The notes under the pieces: model-generated
Seen by the model: the letters and a program-made list of their open reading frames with translations, nothing else
The model's database searches: none
What the model was told of the DNA's origin: nothing
From: Aliivibrio salmonicida LFI1238
GTDB lineage: Bacteria > Pseudomonadota > Gammaproteobacteria > Enterobacterales > Vibrionaceae
DNA: 64,000 bases
Assembly: GCF_000196495.1 (NCBI RefSeq)
Contig: NC_011312.1
Span: 124,001-188,000, forward strand
Reading direction: 5' to 3'
Shown here: positions 1 through 10,011 of the stretch, one piece after another
How positions within the stretch are numbered: the first letter of the stretch is position 1
How the letters are laid out: each line of letters begins with the position of its first letter
Translations under genes and position numbers: made by a program

Positions 1-732
1 GGAAAAAGTTTGTTTGAAGCTTGTTTTGAAATGGGGTTAGAACAAACCTTATCTGGTCGAGGGCTTGAGTCACTGCGTCGATTTGGTCATTGGGTTGTTT
101 CTATATCAGAAAATGCTGAGCGAGGTAATACCGTAGAGGCGGTGCGATCACTAGTAAAAGACATTCACTACGAAGATTGGTTGTACGAAACATCACCTAG
201 CGCGAAAGCTGCAGAAATGCGCATGAAAAATGTATCTGATTTATATTCTTGGATTGTGGCTGATTTAGAAGGTGATAATTATGATAAAGAAGAGAAAACA
301 TTAAAAGAAGTCGTATTGCGCTTAACACTGCGAGATATGATGGAGCGTGGAGAAGATGAAGATGGTGCTGACCAAGTGCAGTTAATGACATTGCATGCAT
401 CAAAAGGCTTAGAATTCCCTTATGTGTATTTGATTGGGGCAGAAGAAGGTATTTTACCGCATCAAACCAGTGTTGATGAAGACAACGTAGAAGAAGAACG
501 TCGTTTGGCGTATGTGGGTATTACGCGAGCAAAAAAAGAGCTGACTTTTACATTGTGTAAAGAGCGTCGTCAGTATGGTGAGCTAATTCGTCCCACACCA
601 AGCCGTTTTTTAGAAGAGCTTCCGCAAGATGATTTAGATTGGGAAATGAAAAAACCTAAGCCGACTCAAGAAGAGAGAATGGAAAAAGGGAAAAGTAATA
701 TTGCTCATCTGCGTGCTATGTTGAAAAAATAG
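1..732 (+). CDS. rep: ATP-dependent DNA helicase Rep, C-terminal part (cut by window start)
   Basis: The reading frame is open from base 1, so this is the 3' end of a longer gene (about 243 codons of a roughly 670-residue family). It carries the last superfamily-1 helicase motifs: LMTLHASKGLEFPYVYL (motif V region) and EEERRLAYVGITRAKKEL (motif VI with the arginine finger). The stretch RRQYGELIRPTPSRFLEELP and the tail ending in HLRAMLKK resemble E. coli Rep rather than UvrD or RecB. Rep is a 3'-5' helicase that helps replication forks pass bound proteins. It converges on the cytochrome c5 gene and shares a bidirectional terminator with it. Confidence 0.93.
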   Translation, partial: GKSLFEACFEMGLEQTLSGRGLESLRRFGHWVVSISENAERGNTVEAVRSLVKDIHYEDWLYETSPSAKAAEMRMKNVSDLYSWIVADLEGDNYDKEEKTLKEVVLRLTLRDMMERGEDEDGADQVQLMTLHASKGLEFPYVYLIGAEEGILPHQTSVDEDNVEEERRLAYVGITRAKKELTFTLCKERRQYGELIRPTPSRFLEELPQDDLDWEMKKPKPTQEERMEKGKSNIAHLRAMLKK

Positions 733-756
733 CCTCTTAATTTAAAGAATAAATAA

Positions 757-795
757 AAATGCCCACATACCTGATTTGGTATTGTGGGCATTTTT
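757..795. terminator. Bidirectional rho-independent terminator between rep and cytochrome c5
   Basis: The inverted repeat ATGCCCACATACC / GGTATTGTGGGCAT closes a 6-base loop and has A-rich sequence on the left and a T-run on the right, so it can end transcription of both convergent genes. Confidence 0.85.
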
Positions 796-832
796 GTACC
801 AGTTAAATAAGCGGTACCTAATCTGCGGTATC

Positions 833-1249
833 TTACAGTCCTTTGATTAAATGGTCGATTGCAGCAACCAGCTCATCATCAGAACAATTCATACAGGTTC
901 CACGTGCTGGCATTGCATTAAAACCGTTAATCGCATGATCTTTTAGAACATCCATACCTTTTGCGATACGAGGAGCCCAATCTGCTGCATTTTGAGTTTT
1001 TGGTGCGCCAGCTGCGCCAGTTGAGTGACATGCAATACAAAAGGTGTTGTATACCTGATCACCCGTACGAGGACCGGTTGGTTCTTCAACAACGGGTACA
1101 TCACTTGCCAAATAGACTTGGCCTACTGGTTTAATTCGCTCAGCAATTGCATCGTCAGCATTGTTTGCAGCAAAAGAGGCTGTTGAAAAAGTTAATGCAG
1201 CAACTATTGCGACGATGGTGTTACGAATTGATTTATCCATTAAGCTCAC
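833..1249 (-). CDS. Cytochrome c5 (periplasmic monohaem cytochrome c)
   Basis: A 138-residue protein with an N-terminal signal peptide (hydrophobic core about residues 10-27, cleavage near SFA-AN). It has one haem c attachment motif, CIACH (about residues 71-75), a downstream NAMPARG methionine that fits the axial ligand, and the paired cysteines CMNC typical of c5 cytochromes. It would carry electrons in the periplasm. The gene is monocistronic, converging with rep. An alternative start lies three codons downstream. Confidence 0.9.
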   Translation of the reverse strand: MSLMDKSIRNTIVAIVAALTFSTASFAANNADDAIAERIKPVGQVYLASDVPVVEEPTGPRTGDQVYNTFCIACHSTGAAGAPKTQNAADWAPRIAKGMDVLKDHAINGFNAMPARGTCMNCSDDELVAAIDHLIKGL

Positions 1250-1522
1250 TTTACACTCCCAGTTATTATTATTGGCTTAGCGCCATCTTTTTATTTCATT
1301 TACTAAGTAATTAGCAGCATAAGAAAAAATCGCCGCGTTAAGCTTGTGTAAACATTGAGTGATTATATCTGCTTAAATTGTTGCAATAAACCACTGAACC
1401 CCAAGAAAATGAGTATAAATACAAAGGAATTGTTTAAAAAGAGACCAAACGACAAAAAAGCAAAAAAAACACTAGACGAAGGACACCCATATCCGTATTA
1501 TTCCTCTCCGCCGATAGGGTAT

Positions 1523-1599
<77 letters not shown>

Positions 1600-1642
1600 T
1601 CCGGAATAGAAATTAAAGGCACAGAAAACGTAACAAAGTAGT

Positions 1643-1719
1643 GGTGGCTATAGCTCAGTTGGTAGAGCCCTGGATTGTGATTCCGGTGGTCGCGAGTTCG
1701 AATCTCGTTAGCCACCCCA
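1643..1719 (+). tRNA. tRNA-His (anticodon GTG), copy 1
   Basis: 77 nt with acceptor GTGGCTA/TAGCCAC and the extra 5' G (position -1) opposite discriminator C that marks tRNA-His. Anticodon loop TTGTGAT, T arm with GTTCGAATC, encoded CCA. Confidence 0.96.
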
Positions 1720-1804
1720 TTATTTTGGTAACCAAGTTTACTTAGTAAATGAACGTTTCCAGTTTTGATTCAAGTAACATCCCAAGAATCGAAACGAAAT
1801 TTGT

Positions 1805-1881
<77 letters not shown>

Positions 1882-1922
1882 CTATTTCAATAATCGCAGT
1901 AGCGGTTATATAAAAAATTTGT

Positions 1923-1999
1923 GGTGGCTATAGCTCAGTTGGTAGAGCCCTGGATTGTGATTCCGGTGGTCGCGAGTTCGAATCTCGTTAGCCACCCCA
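1923..1999 (+). tRNA. tRNA-His (anticodon GTG), copy 2
   Basis: Identical in sequence to the tRNA-His at 1643-1719, including the -1 G and CCA. Part of the tandemly duplicated His-Pro unit. Confidence 0.96.
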
Positions 2000-2083
2000 T
2001 TAATTTTAAGGTAACTAAGTTTACTCCGTAAATGATGTTCCCTATTTTGATTCAAGTAACATCCCAAGAATCAAATAAAAAAT

Positions 2084-2160
<77 letters not shown>

Positions 2161-2165
2161 CATTT

Positions 2166-2197
2166 AAAAGCCTCGTCAGAAATGACGAGGCTTTTTT
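2166..2197 (+). terminator. Rho-independent terminator of the tRNA cluster
   Basis: Stem AAGCCTCGTC / GACGAGGCTT with a short AGAAAT loop followed by TTTTTT, directly after the last tRNA. Confidence 0.92.
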
Positions 2198-2718
2198 CAT
2201 TTCTGCGTTATATTATTCTAACCTTCATCACAAAATCATTATTTTAAGTTGTGCTTTTACTCTTCTTTTTCTTCTTCTCTTTCTAAGTTTCTATCGCTTG
2301 ATTTTACCTTTATTTTGATTATATCCACTAAGTTATAAAGGGTTTTTAGATATTAAATCCTAAATAACCCGCTTAAACCAATTAAACGTTTGCTTATAAA
2401 TGTTACGACTATTTATGTAAAGTTATCTAAATTAGAACGTAAGCAGTTTTACTTCCTATTTATTTAATTATTAGTAACTGGTTGTTTATTATTGATTTTG
2501 TGCTTATCTCAATAGCGATAGATATCGATTAAAGCGAATGGTAATGATTATTTATGCAGTAAAAAGGCATATAGTAGATTTATGCTCTTTGATTGTTGCT
2601 TTTTTGTGAATAATTGACTACATTGATGTTCTTATCAAGTAACTGCTGTTCATCACAGTTATGAATGGAATCAATATACAGACAGGGCAGGATGCTGCCG
2701 AGTAGTCGGAGTCTGATA
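2198..2718. other. Long intergenic region before the peptide transporter operon
   Basis: About 520 bases of AT-rich sequence with no convincing gene; frames entering it from the tRNA side merely read through tRNA sequence. It should hold the promoter of the downstream peptide transport operon, and a Fur-like palindrome lies at 2534-2552. No riboswitch fold or small RNA was recognised by eye. Confidence 0.5.
2534..2552 (+). promoter_or_regulatory. Possible weak Fur-box-like site
   Basis: GCGAATGGTAATGATTATT matches the 19-bp Fur consensus GATAATGATAATCATTATC at 14 positions. It lies 167 bases or more upstream of the first ATPase codon. AT-rich Vibrio DNA gives such matches by chance, so this is only a candidate. 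Confidence 0.28.
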
Positions 2719-4423
2719 ATGTCACTTTTAGAAGTTAAAAATTTACGTATCGAATACCCATCTCGTCATGGTGTTCATGCCGCAGTAAAATCATTGTCGC
2801 TTTCAATAGAGCGTGGCGAGATTGTTGGCGTTGTTGGTGAGTCAGGTGCGGGGAAATCAACAGTAGGTAATGCTGTCATTGATTTATTGAGCCCTCCAGG
2901 CGTTATCGCCAGCGGAGAGGTGTTTTTAGATGGTGAGAAGATCTCTGGTCTATCAACAGAAGAGATGCGAAAAGTGAGAGGTTCTAAAATAGGATTTATT
3001 TTCCAAGATCCGATGACATCTCTAAATCCTCTATTTACTGTTGAACAGCAAATTATAGAAACCATTCATGCTAATTTGAAAGTATCATCAGAAGAGGCCT
3101 ATGAGCGTGCTTTGTCTCTGATGAACCAAGTTGGTATACCACAACCTGAAAACCGCCTTAAACAGTATCCACACCAGTTCTCTGGTGGTATGCGTCAGCG
3201 TGTTGTGATTGCGATAGCGTTAGCTGGTGAGCCAGATTTAATTATTGCAGATGAGCCAACAACGGCGCTTGATGTCTCTATTCAGGATCAAATCCTAAGT
3301 CTTATCCGAGATCTCTGCGTTAAGAAAAACGTAGGTTGCATGTTGGTTACTCATGATATGGGCGTAGTTTCTAACGTTACCGATAAAGTCGCTGTAATGT
3401 TTCGTGGGGATTTGGTTGAGTTTGGTAAAACAGAAAAAGTATTGGGTAATCCTGATCATTCATACACACGTAGCTTGATATCTGCGGTTCCTCGTTCTGA
3501 TATAAAATTAGACCGCTTTCCTTTGGTAAGTTATTATAGAAGAAGCGGTTAAGCATGAATGTATCGATGTAAAAACACATTGGTTAGGACAAAGCCAAGA
3601 TCAACGTGAATGTTCTGGCCCATTGTTAAAAGTGGATAATGTCAGTCTTCGCTTTGTGACGAAAGACTCTATGTTTGAAAGTCGTCGAGAATACGTTCAA
3701 GCTTCAGATAATGTCAGTTTTGAAATTCATGAAGGTGAAACCTTCGGTCTCGTTGGAGAATCAGGCTCTGGTAAATCGACCATTGCTCGGGTTATTACCG
3801 GTTTATATCCGCCAAATTCAGGATCGGTTACCTTTGAAGGGGTTGATCTTACTGCGCTTAAATCTGAAAAAGAGCGTCGCCCAATGCGTCGTCAAATGCA
3901 GATGGTATTTCAAAACCCATATACCTCAATGAATCCACGCATGAAAATCTTCGATATCATTGCAGAACCGATTCGCTTCCATAAATTAACGCGTTCAGAA
4001 TCAGAAACGCAACAGATCGTTAATGATCTTTTGGATCATGTGGGTCTAGGCCGAATGGCTGCATTGAAGTACCCGCATGAGTTTTCTGGTGGTCAGCGTC
4101 AACGTATTTCTATTGCGCGTGCACTTGCTACTCGCCCTCGTTTATTAATTTGTGATGAGCCAACGTCTGCTTTGGATGTATCGGTTCAGGCACAAATCCT
4201 CAACTTATTAAAAGATTTACAAGATGAGTTAAATTTAACCATGTTGTTTATCAGCCACGATTTACCCGTTATTCGTCAGATGTGTGATCGTGTGGGTGTA
4301 ATGCAAATGGGGAAATTGCTTGAAGTTGCCCCAACAGAAAACCTATATACGAACCCACAACACGAATACAGCAAAAAATTAATTTCTCTTATGCCTGAAT
4401 TTAAAGGGTTAAGAGAAGGGTAA
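2719..4423 (+). pseudogene. Fused double ATPase of a peptide ABC transporter, broken by a frameshift
   Basis: Two ABC ATPase modules lie head to tail. The first half (2719-3552, start MSLLEVKNLR) has Walker A GESGAGKST, Q-loop FQDPMTSLNP, signature FSGGMRQRV, Walker B LIIADEPTTALD and switch His VTHDMG. The second half reads in another frame from about 3506 to 4423, with GESGSGKST, FQNPYTSMNP, FSGGQRQRISIA, LLICDEPTSALD and ISHDL. The second half has no ATG and no ribosome site near its start; its frame runs back through a linker (IEEAVKHECIDVKTHW) that joins the first frame if one base is removed near 3531-3537. The ancestral product was probably one protein of about 568 residues, like YejF-type double ATPases. 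Both halves look otherwise intact. It heads an operon with a binding protein and two permeases. Confidence 0.8.
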
Positions 4424-4497
4424 CAACGGTGAAAACCGTCTAATAATAAATAAAATACAACAAACTAGGGATTGATTCCCGCATAAGGCGTTATGCA

Positions 4498-6051
4498 ATG
4501 AAAACCATTAAGACTAAATTAGCGATCGCGATTATGGCTGCAGGCTTAAGCTTTAGTGCTGCTGCGGCAGATATTACGGTAGCTTATGATGCTGATCCAG
4601 TATCTCTTGACCCACATGAGCAACTATCAGGCGGTACACTGCAACTGTCTCACATGGTGTTTGATCCCCTAGTTCGTTATACGCAAGAGTTCGACTTTGA
4701 ACCTCGTTTGGCTGAAAAATGGGAACGTGTCGATGACAAAACGTTCCGTTTTACGTTACGTAAAGGTGTGAAGTTCCATTCTGGCAATACAATGACTGCA
4801 GATGATGTGGTATGGACATTTAATCGTCTTAAAGACTCTGCGGATTTTAAAGCGATTTTCGCACCGTATGAAAAATTAGTAAAAATTGATGATTACACCG
4901 TAGAACTTATTTCTAAAGGCGCTTATCCGTTGGTTCTTCAAACCGCGACTTACCTTTTCCCTATGGATAGCAAGTTCTACTCAGGAAAAACTGAAGATGG
5001 TAAAGATAAAGATGAAATCGTAAAACACGGTAATTCATTTACTTCAACGCACATCTCTGGTACTGGCCCATTTGTTGTTAAGTCTCGTGAACAAGGCGTG
5101 AAAGTCGTGTTTGATCGTTTTGACGGTTACTGGGATAAAAATTCTCCAGGTAACGTCGATGAGCTGACTTTGGTTCCAATTAAAGAAAATGCAACACGTG
5201 TTGCTGCGCTTCTTTCTGGTGACGTAGACGTTATCGCCCCTGTGGCACCGAATGATCACAAGCGAGTGAAAAATACGAAGGGTATCGATTTAGTTACATT
5301 ACCTGGTACTCGTCTAATTTCATTCCAAATGAATCAAACAAGCAACGAAGCATTAAAAGATGTACGTGTTCGTCAAGCTATCGTTCATGCAATCAATAAC
5401 GAAGGTATCGTTAAGAAAATCATGAAAGGCTTTGCGACAGCGGCCGGTCAGCAATCTCCTCCAGGTTATTCTGGCTATGATGCTGATTTGGTTCCACGTT
5501 ATGATCTTAAAAAAGCAAAAGAGTTGATGAAAGAAGCGGGTTACGAGAATGGCTTCAAACTTAGCATGATGGCGCCAAATAACCGTTATGTGAATGATGC
5601 AAAAATCGCTCAAGCTGCGGCAGCAATGCTGTCTAAGATCGGAATCAAAGTGGATCTTAAAACGTTGCCAAAAGCACAATACTGGCCTGAATTTGATGTT
5701 TGTTCTGCGGACATGATGATGATCGGTTGGCACTCAGATACAGAAGATTCAGCGAACCTTACTGAATTCTTAACGATGACTCGTAACGAAGAAACGGGTA
5801 AAGGTCAGTATAACTGTGGCCATTATTCAAACCCTGAAGTTGATCGTCTAATTGAAGCGGCAAACGTAGAAACGGATCCAGCGAAACGCAGTGAGATGCT
5901 GAAAACAGTGGAAGACACGTTGTATAACGACGCGGCGTTTGTTCCTCTGCATTGGCAAAATCTTGCGTGGGGTGCAAAATCAAATATTGATATTCAACCA
6001 ATTGTTAACTCGATGGAATACCCATACTTTGGTGACTTAGTTGTTAAGTAA
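4498..6051 (+). CDS. Periplasmic peptide-binding protein of an ABC transporter (SBP family 5)
   Basis: 517 residues with a clear signal peptide (LAIAIMAAGLSFSAAAA, cleavage before DITVAYDADP). The motif VSLDPHEQLSGG near the N-terminus and LAEKWERVDDKTFRFTLRKGVKFHSG further in are hallmarks of DppA/OppA-type solute-binding proteins. It would capture peptides or related solutes and hand them to the two permeases encoded downstream. The start has TAAGG upstream. A hairpin follows the gene, which would let the binding protein be made in excess over the permeases. Substrate cannot be told from the sequence. Confidence 0.88.
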   Translation: MKTIKTKLAIAIMAAGLSFSAAAADITVAYDADPVSLDPHEQLSGGTLQLSHMVFDPLVRYTQEFDFEPRLAEKWERVDDKTFRFTLRKGVKFHSGNTMTADDVVWTFNRLKDSADFKAIFAPYEKLVKIDDYTVELISKGAYPLVLQTATYLFPMDSKFYSGKTEDGKDKDEIVKHGNSFTSTHISGTGPFVVKSREQGVKVVFDRFDGYWDKNSPGNVDELTLVPIKENATRVAALLSGDVDVIAPVAPNDHKRVKNTKGIDLVTLPGTRLISFQMNQTSNEALKDVRVRQAIVHAINNEGIVKKIMKGFATAAGQQSPPGYSGYDADLVPRYDLKKAKELMKEAGYENGFKLSMMAPNNRYVNDAKIAQAAAAMLSKIGIKVDLKTLPKAQYWPEFDVCSADMMMIGWHSDTEDSANLTEFLTMTRNEETGKGQYNCGHYSNPEVDRLIEAANVETDPAKRSEMLKTVEDTLYNDAAFVPLHWQNLAWGAKSNIDIQPIVNSMEYPYFGDLVVK

Positions 6052-6071
6052 GTACTAACTATATAATCAAT

Positions 6072-6106
6072 TAGGTTGCTTTGAATGAGTCAAAGCAACC
6101 TTTGTT
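6072..6106 (+). terminator. Intercistronic hairpin after the binding-protein gene (attenuating terminator)
   Basis: AGGTTGCTTTGA / GTCAAAGCAACCT forms a long stem with a very small loop followed by TTTGTTTA. The genes on both sides belong to one transporter, so it probably acts as a partial terminator or mRNA-stabilising end. Confidence 0.65.
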
Positions 6107-6187
6107 TATAATAAAAAGCAAGACCAACAATATGTTAGGCATGAAATTTTATCATGTCATTCTTAGGATAGATTAAGGGGACAAGGA

Positions 6188-7165
6188 ATGTTTACGTTTC
6201 TGGTCAAGCGCCTGTTTCAGGCTCTGATAGTGATGTTTGTGATCAGTCTGGTTGCGTTTTCCATTCAAGATAACTTGGGTGACCCGTTACGTGAATTGGT
6301 TGGACAATCAGTTTCAGAATCCGAGCGTCAAGCTCTGAGAGATGATCTTGGGTTAAATGACCCATTCGTCACAAAGTATACTCGTTTTATTACTAATGCG
6401 GTTCAAGGTGACTTGGGCACGTCTTACTTCTTTAAAAAACCAGCGGTTGAAGTCATTCTTGATAAGCTCGTTGCCACTCTTGAATTGGTGTTGGGATCGG
6501 CGTTAATCATTATCTGTTTATCGATACCTCTTGGTGTGTATTCTGCGATTCATCCCAAAAGCTTTTTTACCAAAGCGATCATGGCGTTCAGTAGTATTGG
6601 TATTTCGATACCGGTCTTCTTAACGGCAATCATGCTGATGTATGTGTTTTCTATTGAGTTAAATTGGTTACCGTCTTATGGGCGAGGAGAGACTTATAAT
6701 TTACTCGGTTGGGAATCTGGATTCTTTACTATTGATGGCTTGGCACATTTAGTATTGCCATGTGTGTCTCTTGCCTCAATTATGCTGCCTTTATTTATTC
6801 GTTTGGTTCGCTCAGAAATGATCGAAGTACTGAGTTCTGAATACATCAAGTTTGCAAAAGCAAAAGGCATCGCAACAAACAAAATTTATTATCAACATGC
6901 GCTTAAAAATACCATGTTACCGGTACTTACTGTGGGTGGTGTTCAAATCGGTACGATGGTGGCTTATACCATTCTTACTGAAACGGTATTCCAATGGCCG
7001 GGTACTGGTTTCTTATTTTTAGAAGCGATTAACCGTGTCGATACTCCATTGATTACGGCTTACGTTATCTTTGTAGGTTTGATCTTCGTCGTAACCAATA
7101 CGATTGTCGATTTGTTATATGGATTAATTAACCCAACGGTAGATATTACAGGGAAAGGAGCGTAA
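6188..7165 (+). CDS. Peptide ABC transporter permease, DppB-type
   Basis: 325 residues, N-terminus MFTFLVKRLFQALIVMFVISLVAF as in DppB/OppB permeases, followed by a periplasmic loop and a BPD_transp_1 domain with about five further membrane segments. The cytoplasmic coupling loop EYIKFAKAKGIATNKIYYQHALKN-type EAA motif (about residues 217-245) contacts the ATPase. AAGGGGACAAGG provides a good ribosome site. It is followed two bases later by the second permease. With the ATPase gene frameshifted, the transporter may lack energy coupling unless another ATPase substitutes. Confidence 0.88.
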   Translation: MFTFLVKRLFQALIVMFVISLVAFSIQDNLGDPLRELVGQSVSESERQALRDDLGLNDPFVTKYTRFITNAVQGDLGTSYFFKKPAVEVILDKLVATLELVLGSALIIICLSIPLGVYSAIHPKSFFTKAIMAFSSIGISIPVFLTAIMLMYVFSIELNWLPSYGRGETYNLLGWESGFFTIDGLAHLVLPCVSLASIMLPLFIRLVRSEMIEVLSSEYIKFAKAKGIATNKIYYQHALKNTMLPVLTVGGVQIGTMVAYTILTETVFQWPGTGFLFLEAINRVDTPLITAYVIFVGLIFVVTNTIVDLLYGLINPTVDITGKGA

Positions 7166-7167
7166 TC

Positions 7168-8109
7168 ATGAACACGACAACTAACCGCGTTCCAACGCGT
7201 TGGGAACGATTTAAATCATCGGATTTTTTGTACTATTTCTTACGTGACAAAGTAGCAATGTTTAGCTTTGCTGTTTTTGTTGTGTTTGTATTAGGGGCGC
7301 TACTTTCACCCGTTCTAGCACCAAGTAATCCATACGATCTAAGTTCTATCGACATCATGGATTCAGAATTGCCACCTTCTTGGATGGAGGAAGGAGATGA
7401 ACGTTTTCTTCTCGGAACCGATGACCAAGGTCGAGATGTACTTTCAACGATTCTTTATGGTTCACGTTTATCACTGACGATTGGTTTTCTAGCGGTAGCA
7501 GTACAACTGACTCTCGGTATCGTTATTGGTCTTTCTGCGGGCTATTTCGGTGGACGAATTGATAGCTTCTTAATGCGCTTTGCGGATGTGCAGTTATCAT
7601 TCTCAACCATGATGGTTGCGATTATCGTTTCAGCTATCTTTAAAGCCAGTTTTGGAACCGAATTCTTTAGTCAGTACGCGGTGATCATGTTGGTTGTGAT
7701 TATTGGTATTGCTGAATGGCCACAATATGCACGTACTATTCGCGCCTCTGTATTGGCCGAGAAACAAAAAGAATACGTTGAAGCGGCTAAAGTGATGGGG
7801 TTCCGTTCGCCAAGAATCATGTTTCGTCATATTCTGCCGAACTGTTTGTCTCCCATTTTGGTTATTTCTACGGTACAGATTGCAAATGCGATTATGTCTG
7901 AGGCGGCTCTGTCCTTCTTAGGTTTAGGCCTACCGGTAGACCAACCTTCATTAGGCTCATTAATCAGTATTGGTTTTAACTATATCTTCTCTGGGTCGTG
8001 GTGGATTACCGCTTTCCCTGGATTAGTATTAGTGGCCCTCGTTCTTGTGATTAATTTACTGGGCGATTGGCTGAGAGACGTGTTTAATCCTAAAATTTAT
8101 AAGGGTTAA
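7168..8109 (+). CDS. Peptide ABC transporter permease, DppC-type
   Basis: 313 residues with the OppC_N-type first helix (VAMFSFAVFVVFVLGALLSPVLAPSNPYDL), the motif LLGTDDQGRDVLSTILYGSRLSL common to DppC/OppC proteins, and a BPD_transp_1 domain. Its EAA loop is EYVEAAKVMGFRSPRIMFRHILPN. Starts two bases after the DppB-type gene and is translationally linked to it (GGAAAGGAG just upstream). Last gene of the operon, followed by a terminator. Confidence 0.88.
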   Translation: MNTTTNRVPTRWERFKSSDFLYYFLRDKVAMFSFAVFVVFVLGALLSPVLAPSNPYDLSSIDIMDSELPPSWMEEGDERFLLGTDDQGRDVLSTILYGSRLSLTIGFLAVAVQLTLGIVIGLSAGYFGGRIDSFLMRFADVQLSFSTMMVAIIVSAIFKASFGTEFFSQYAVIMLVVIIGIAEWPQYARTIRASVLAEKQKEYVEAAKVMGFRSPRIMFRHILPNCLSPILVISTVQIANAIMSEAALSFLGLGLPVDQPSLGSLISIGFNYIFSGSWWITAFPGLVLVALVLVINLLGDWLRDVFNPKIYKG

Positions 8110-8127
8110 TAGAAGAAAGCATATAGA

Positions 8128-8156
8128 AAGCGGTGATTGAATCATCGCTTTTTTTT
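8128..8156 (+). terminator. Terminator of the peptide transporter operon
   Basis: AAAGCGGTGAT / ATCATCGCTTT stem with a TGA loop and a run of eight T. Confidence 0.85.
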
Positions 8157-8346
8157 GTTGTGTATAACGTGAATATTGTCTTACAAACTAAGATTACCGT
8201 CTTATTTTGTTGTTTTATTGACTAATTTGTCGCTTTTACTGGCAATAGTTAGCTTAGTTGTTAGGATCATCCTGTGTGTTTAAATATTTTAAAGCGAGTA
8301 TTTGAATTAAACCAAAACAGAGAGCTAAGGCTCGAAGTGAGGAATA

Positions 8347-9927
8347 ATGAGTAGAAATAAGGATAAGTACAGTATAGATAACACGGATTATACTGTTGGA
8401 CAGGATAACGTTCAAAAATGGGGATTGGATATTCATAATACCGTCTTCGGCATTAGTGCTGGTTTAATTGCACTCTTCTTAATTGCGGTTGCAGTGACTG
8501 ATCCAGAAACCGCTAAGACGGTTCTAAATGGTTTAAAATCACAAATTATCAATGCATTTGATGGTTTGTTTATGTGGTCTGCGAATATCTTTGTGGTTTT
8601 CTGCTTAGCATTAATTGTGTCTCCATTCGGTAAGATCCGCCTTGGTGGTGATAAAGCGAAACCCGATTATTCGATGATCTCTTGGATTGCGATGTTATTT
8701 GCTGCGGGCATGGGCATCGGTCTTATGTTCTGGGGGGTTGCTGAACCTGTTGCTTACTTTACCGGTTGGTTTGGAACGCCGTTAGGTGTTGAAGCTTATA
8801 CTCCAGAAGCAAGGCAACTCGCGCTTGGTGCGACCATGTTCCACTGGGGTATTCACCCGTGGGCTATTTATGGTGTCGTTGCTTTATCACTGGCCTTCTT
8901 TTCTTACAATAAAGGCTTACCGCTTTCTATGCGTTCAATCTTCTATCCAATTTTAGGGGATCGTACATGGGGGTGGCCTGGTCACATTGTTGATATTCTT
9001 GCCGTTCTTGCTACCTTATTTGGTCTTGCGACTTCTCTAGGTCTTGGTGCACAACAAGCAGCAAGTGGCTTCCAGCATGTGTTTGGTATTGAAGGTGGCT
9101 TAGGTTTACAAGTTGCGATTATTTTCATTGTTACGTTACTTGCCGTTGTGTCGGTAATGCGCGGTATTGATGGTGGCGTAAAAATTATCAGTAATATCAA
9201 TATGATCATTGCGATAGTGTTTGTTGTTTTTGTTGCTTTAGTTACCTTTGCGGTTTCTATGGGGGCGATCCCAACAACGATCATGGGTTATATTGAAAAT
9301 ATTATTCCATTGAGTAATCCAAGTGGTCGTGATGATGAAGCGTGGATGCACGGTTGGACAGTGACTTACTGGGCGTGGTGGATTTCATGGTCTCCATTTG
9401 TTGGTATGTTTATCGCTCGAGTATCTCGTGGTCGTACGGTTCGTGAGTTCTTGATTGCGGTATTAGTGGTTCCAACTGTCTTTACTGTGCTGTGGATGTC
9501 TACTTTTGGTGGCGTTGCGATTGATCAAGTGATGAATAATGTGGGTACATTGGGGACTGATGGATTAACCGACGTCTCTCTGGCGATGTTCCAAATGTTT
9601 GATGCTCTGCCTATGGGTAATGTTTTATCTATGATTGCTGTTGTTCTGGTGTTGGTCTTCTTTATTACCTCATCGGATTCAGGCTCATTGGTTATCGATA
9701 GTATTACCGCTGGTGGTAAAGTTGATGCGCCAATTCCACAACGTGTTTTTTGGGCGTTCATGGAAGGGGCAATTGCCGTTGCTCTATTATGGGTAGGTGG
9801 AACACAAGCGGTTGAAGCGCTTCAAGCAGGTGCGATTTCTACCGCACTGCCGTTTACCATTATTCTATTAGTGATGTGTGTCAGTTTGCTTATGGGCATG
9901 AGAACAGAGAAACATAATCGTTCTTAA
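8347..9927 (+). CDS. BCCT-family betaine/choline/carnitine transporter
   Basis: 526 residues, about 12 membrane segments. The family signature WTVTYWAWWISWSPFVGMFIARVSRGRTVREF occurs in the second half (aromatic substrate box), and MFHWGIHPWAIYG in helix 4. The glycine motif AAGMGIGLMFWG matches the GMGIG pattern of sodium-coupled betaine carriers such as BetP rather than the choline-type motif; this suggests betaine-like compatible solutes but does not prove it. It would act in osmoprotection. Monocistronic, with a GAGG ribosome site and a strong terminator. The C-terminal tail is short, so an osmosensing tail as in BetP is not obvious. Confidence 0.9.
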   Translation: MSRNKDKYSIDNTDYTVGQDNVQKWGLDIHNTVFGISAGLIALFLIAVAVTDPETAKTVLNGLKSQIINAFDGLFMWSANIFVVFCLALIVSPFGKIRLGGDKAKPDYSMISWIAMLFAAGMGIGLMFWGVAEPVAYFTGWFGTPLGVEAYTPEARQLALGATMFHWGIHPWAIYGVVALSLAFFSYNKGLPLSMRSIFYPILGDRTWGWPGHIVDILAVLATLFGLATSLGLGAQQAASGFQHVFGIEGGLGLQVAIIFIVTLLAVVSVMRGIDGGVKIISNINMIIAIVFVVFVALVTFAVSMGAIPTTIMGYIENIIPLSNPSGRDDEAWMHGWTVTYWAWWISWSPFVGMFIARVSRGRTVREFLIAVLVVPTVFTVLWMSTFGGVAIDQVMNNVGTLGTDGLTDVSLAMFQMFDALPMGNVLSMIAVVLVLVFFITSSDSGSLVIDSITAGGKVDAPIPQRVFWAFMEGAIAVALLWVGGTQAVEALQAGAISTALPFTIILLVMCVSLLMGMRTEKHNRS

Positions 9928-9947
9928 TGTTTGAGTAACTGATAAAT

Positions 9948-9986
9948 AAAAAGCCGATGAAGATTATTATCTTCATCGGCTTTTTT
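9948..9986. terminator. Bidirectional terminator between BCCT transporter and exonuclease gene
   Basis: AAAAAGCCGATGAAGA / TCTTCATCGGCTTTTT perfect stem with loop TTATTA; A-run on one side and T-run on the other. Confidence 0.9.
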
Positions 9987-10011
9987 ATTTCTTGCGGTTT
10001 CTATTGCTTAA

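Noticed and set aside
3500..3640. Programmed frameshift in the double ATPase gene
   Set aside because: No slippery heptamer or strong ribosome site is present at the shift; a simple one-base insertion explains it.
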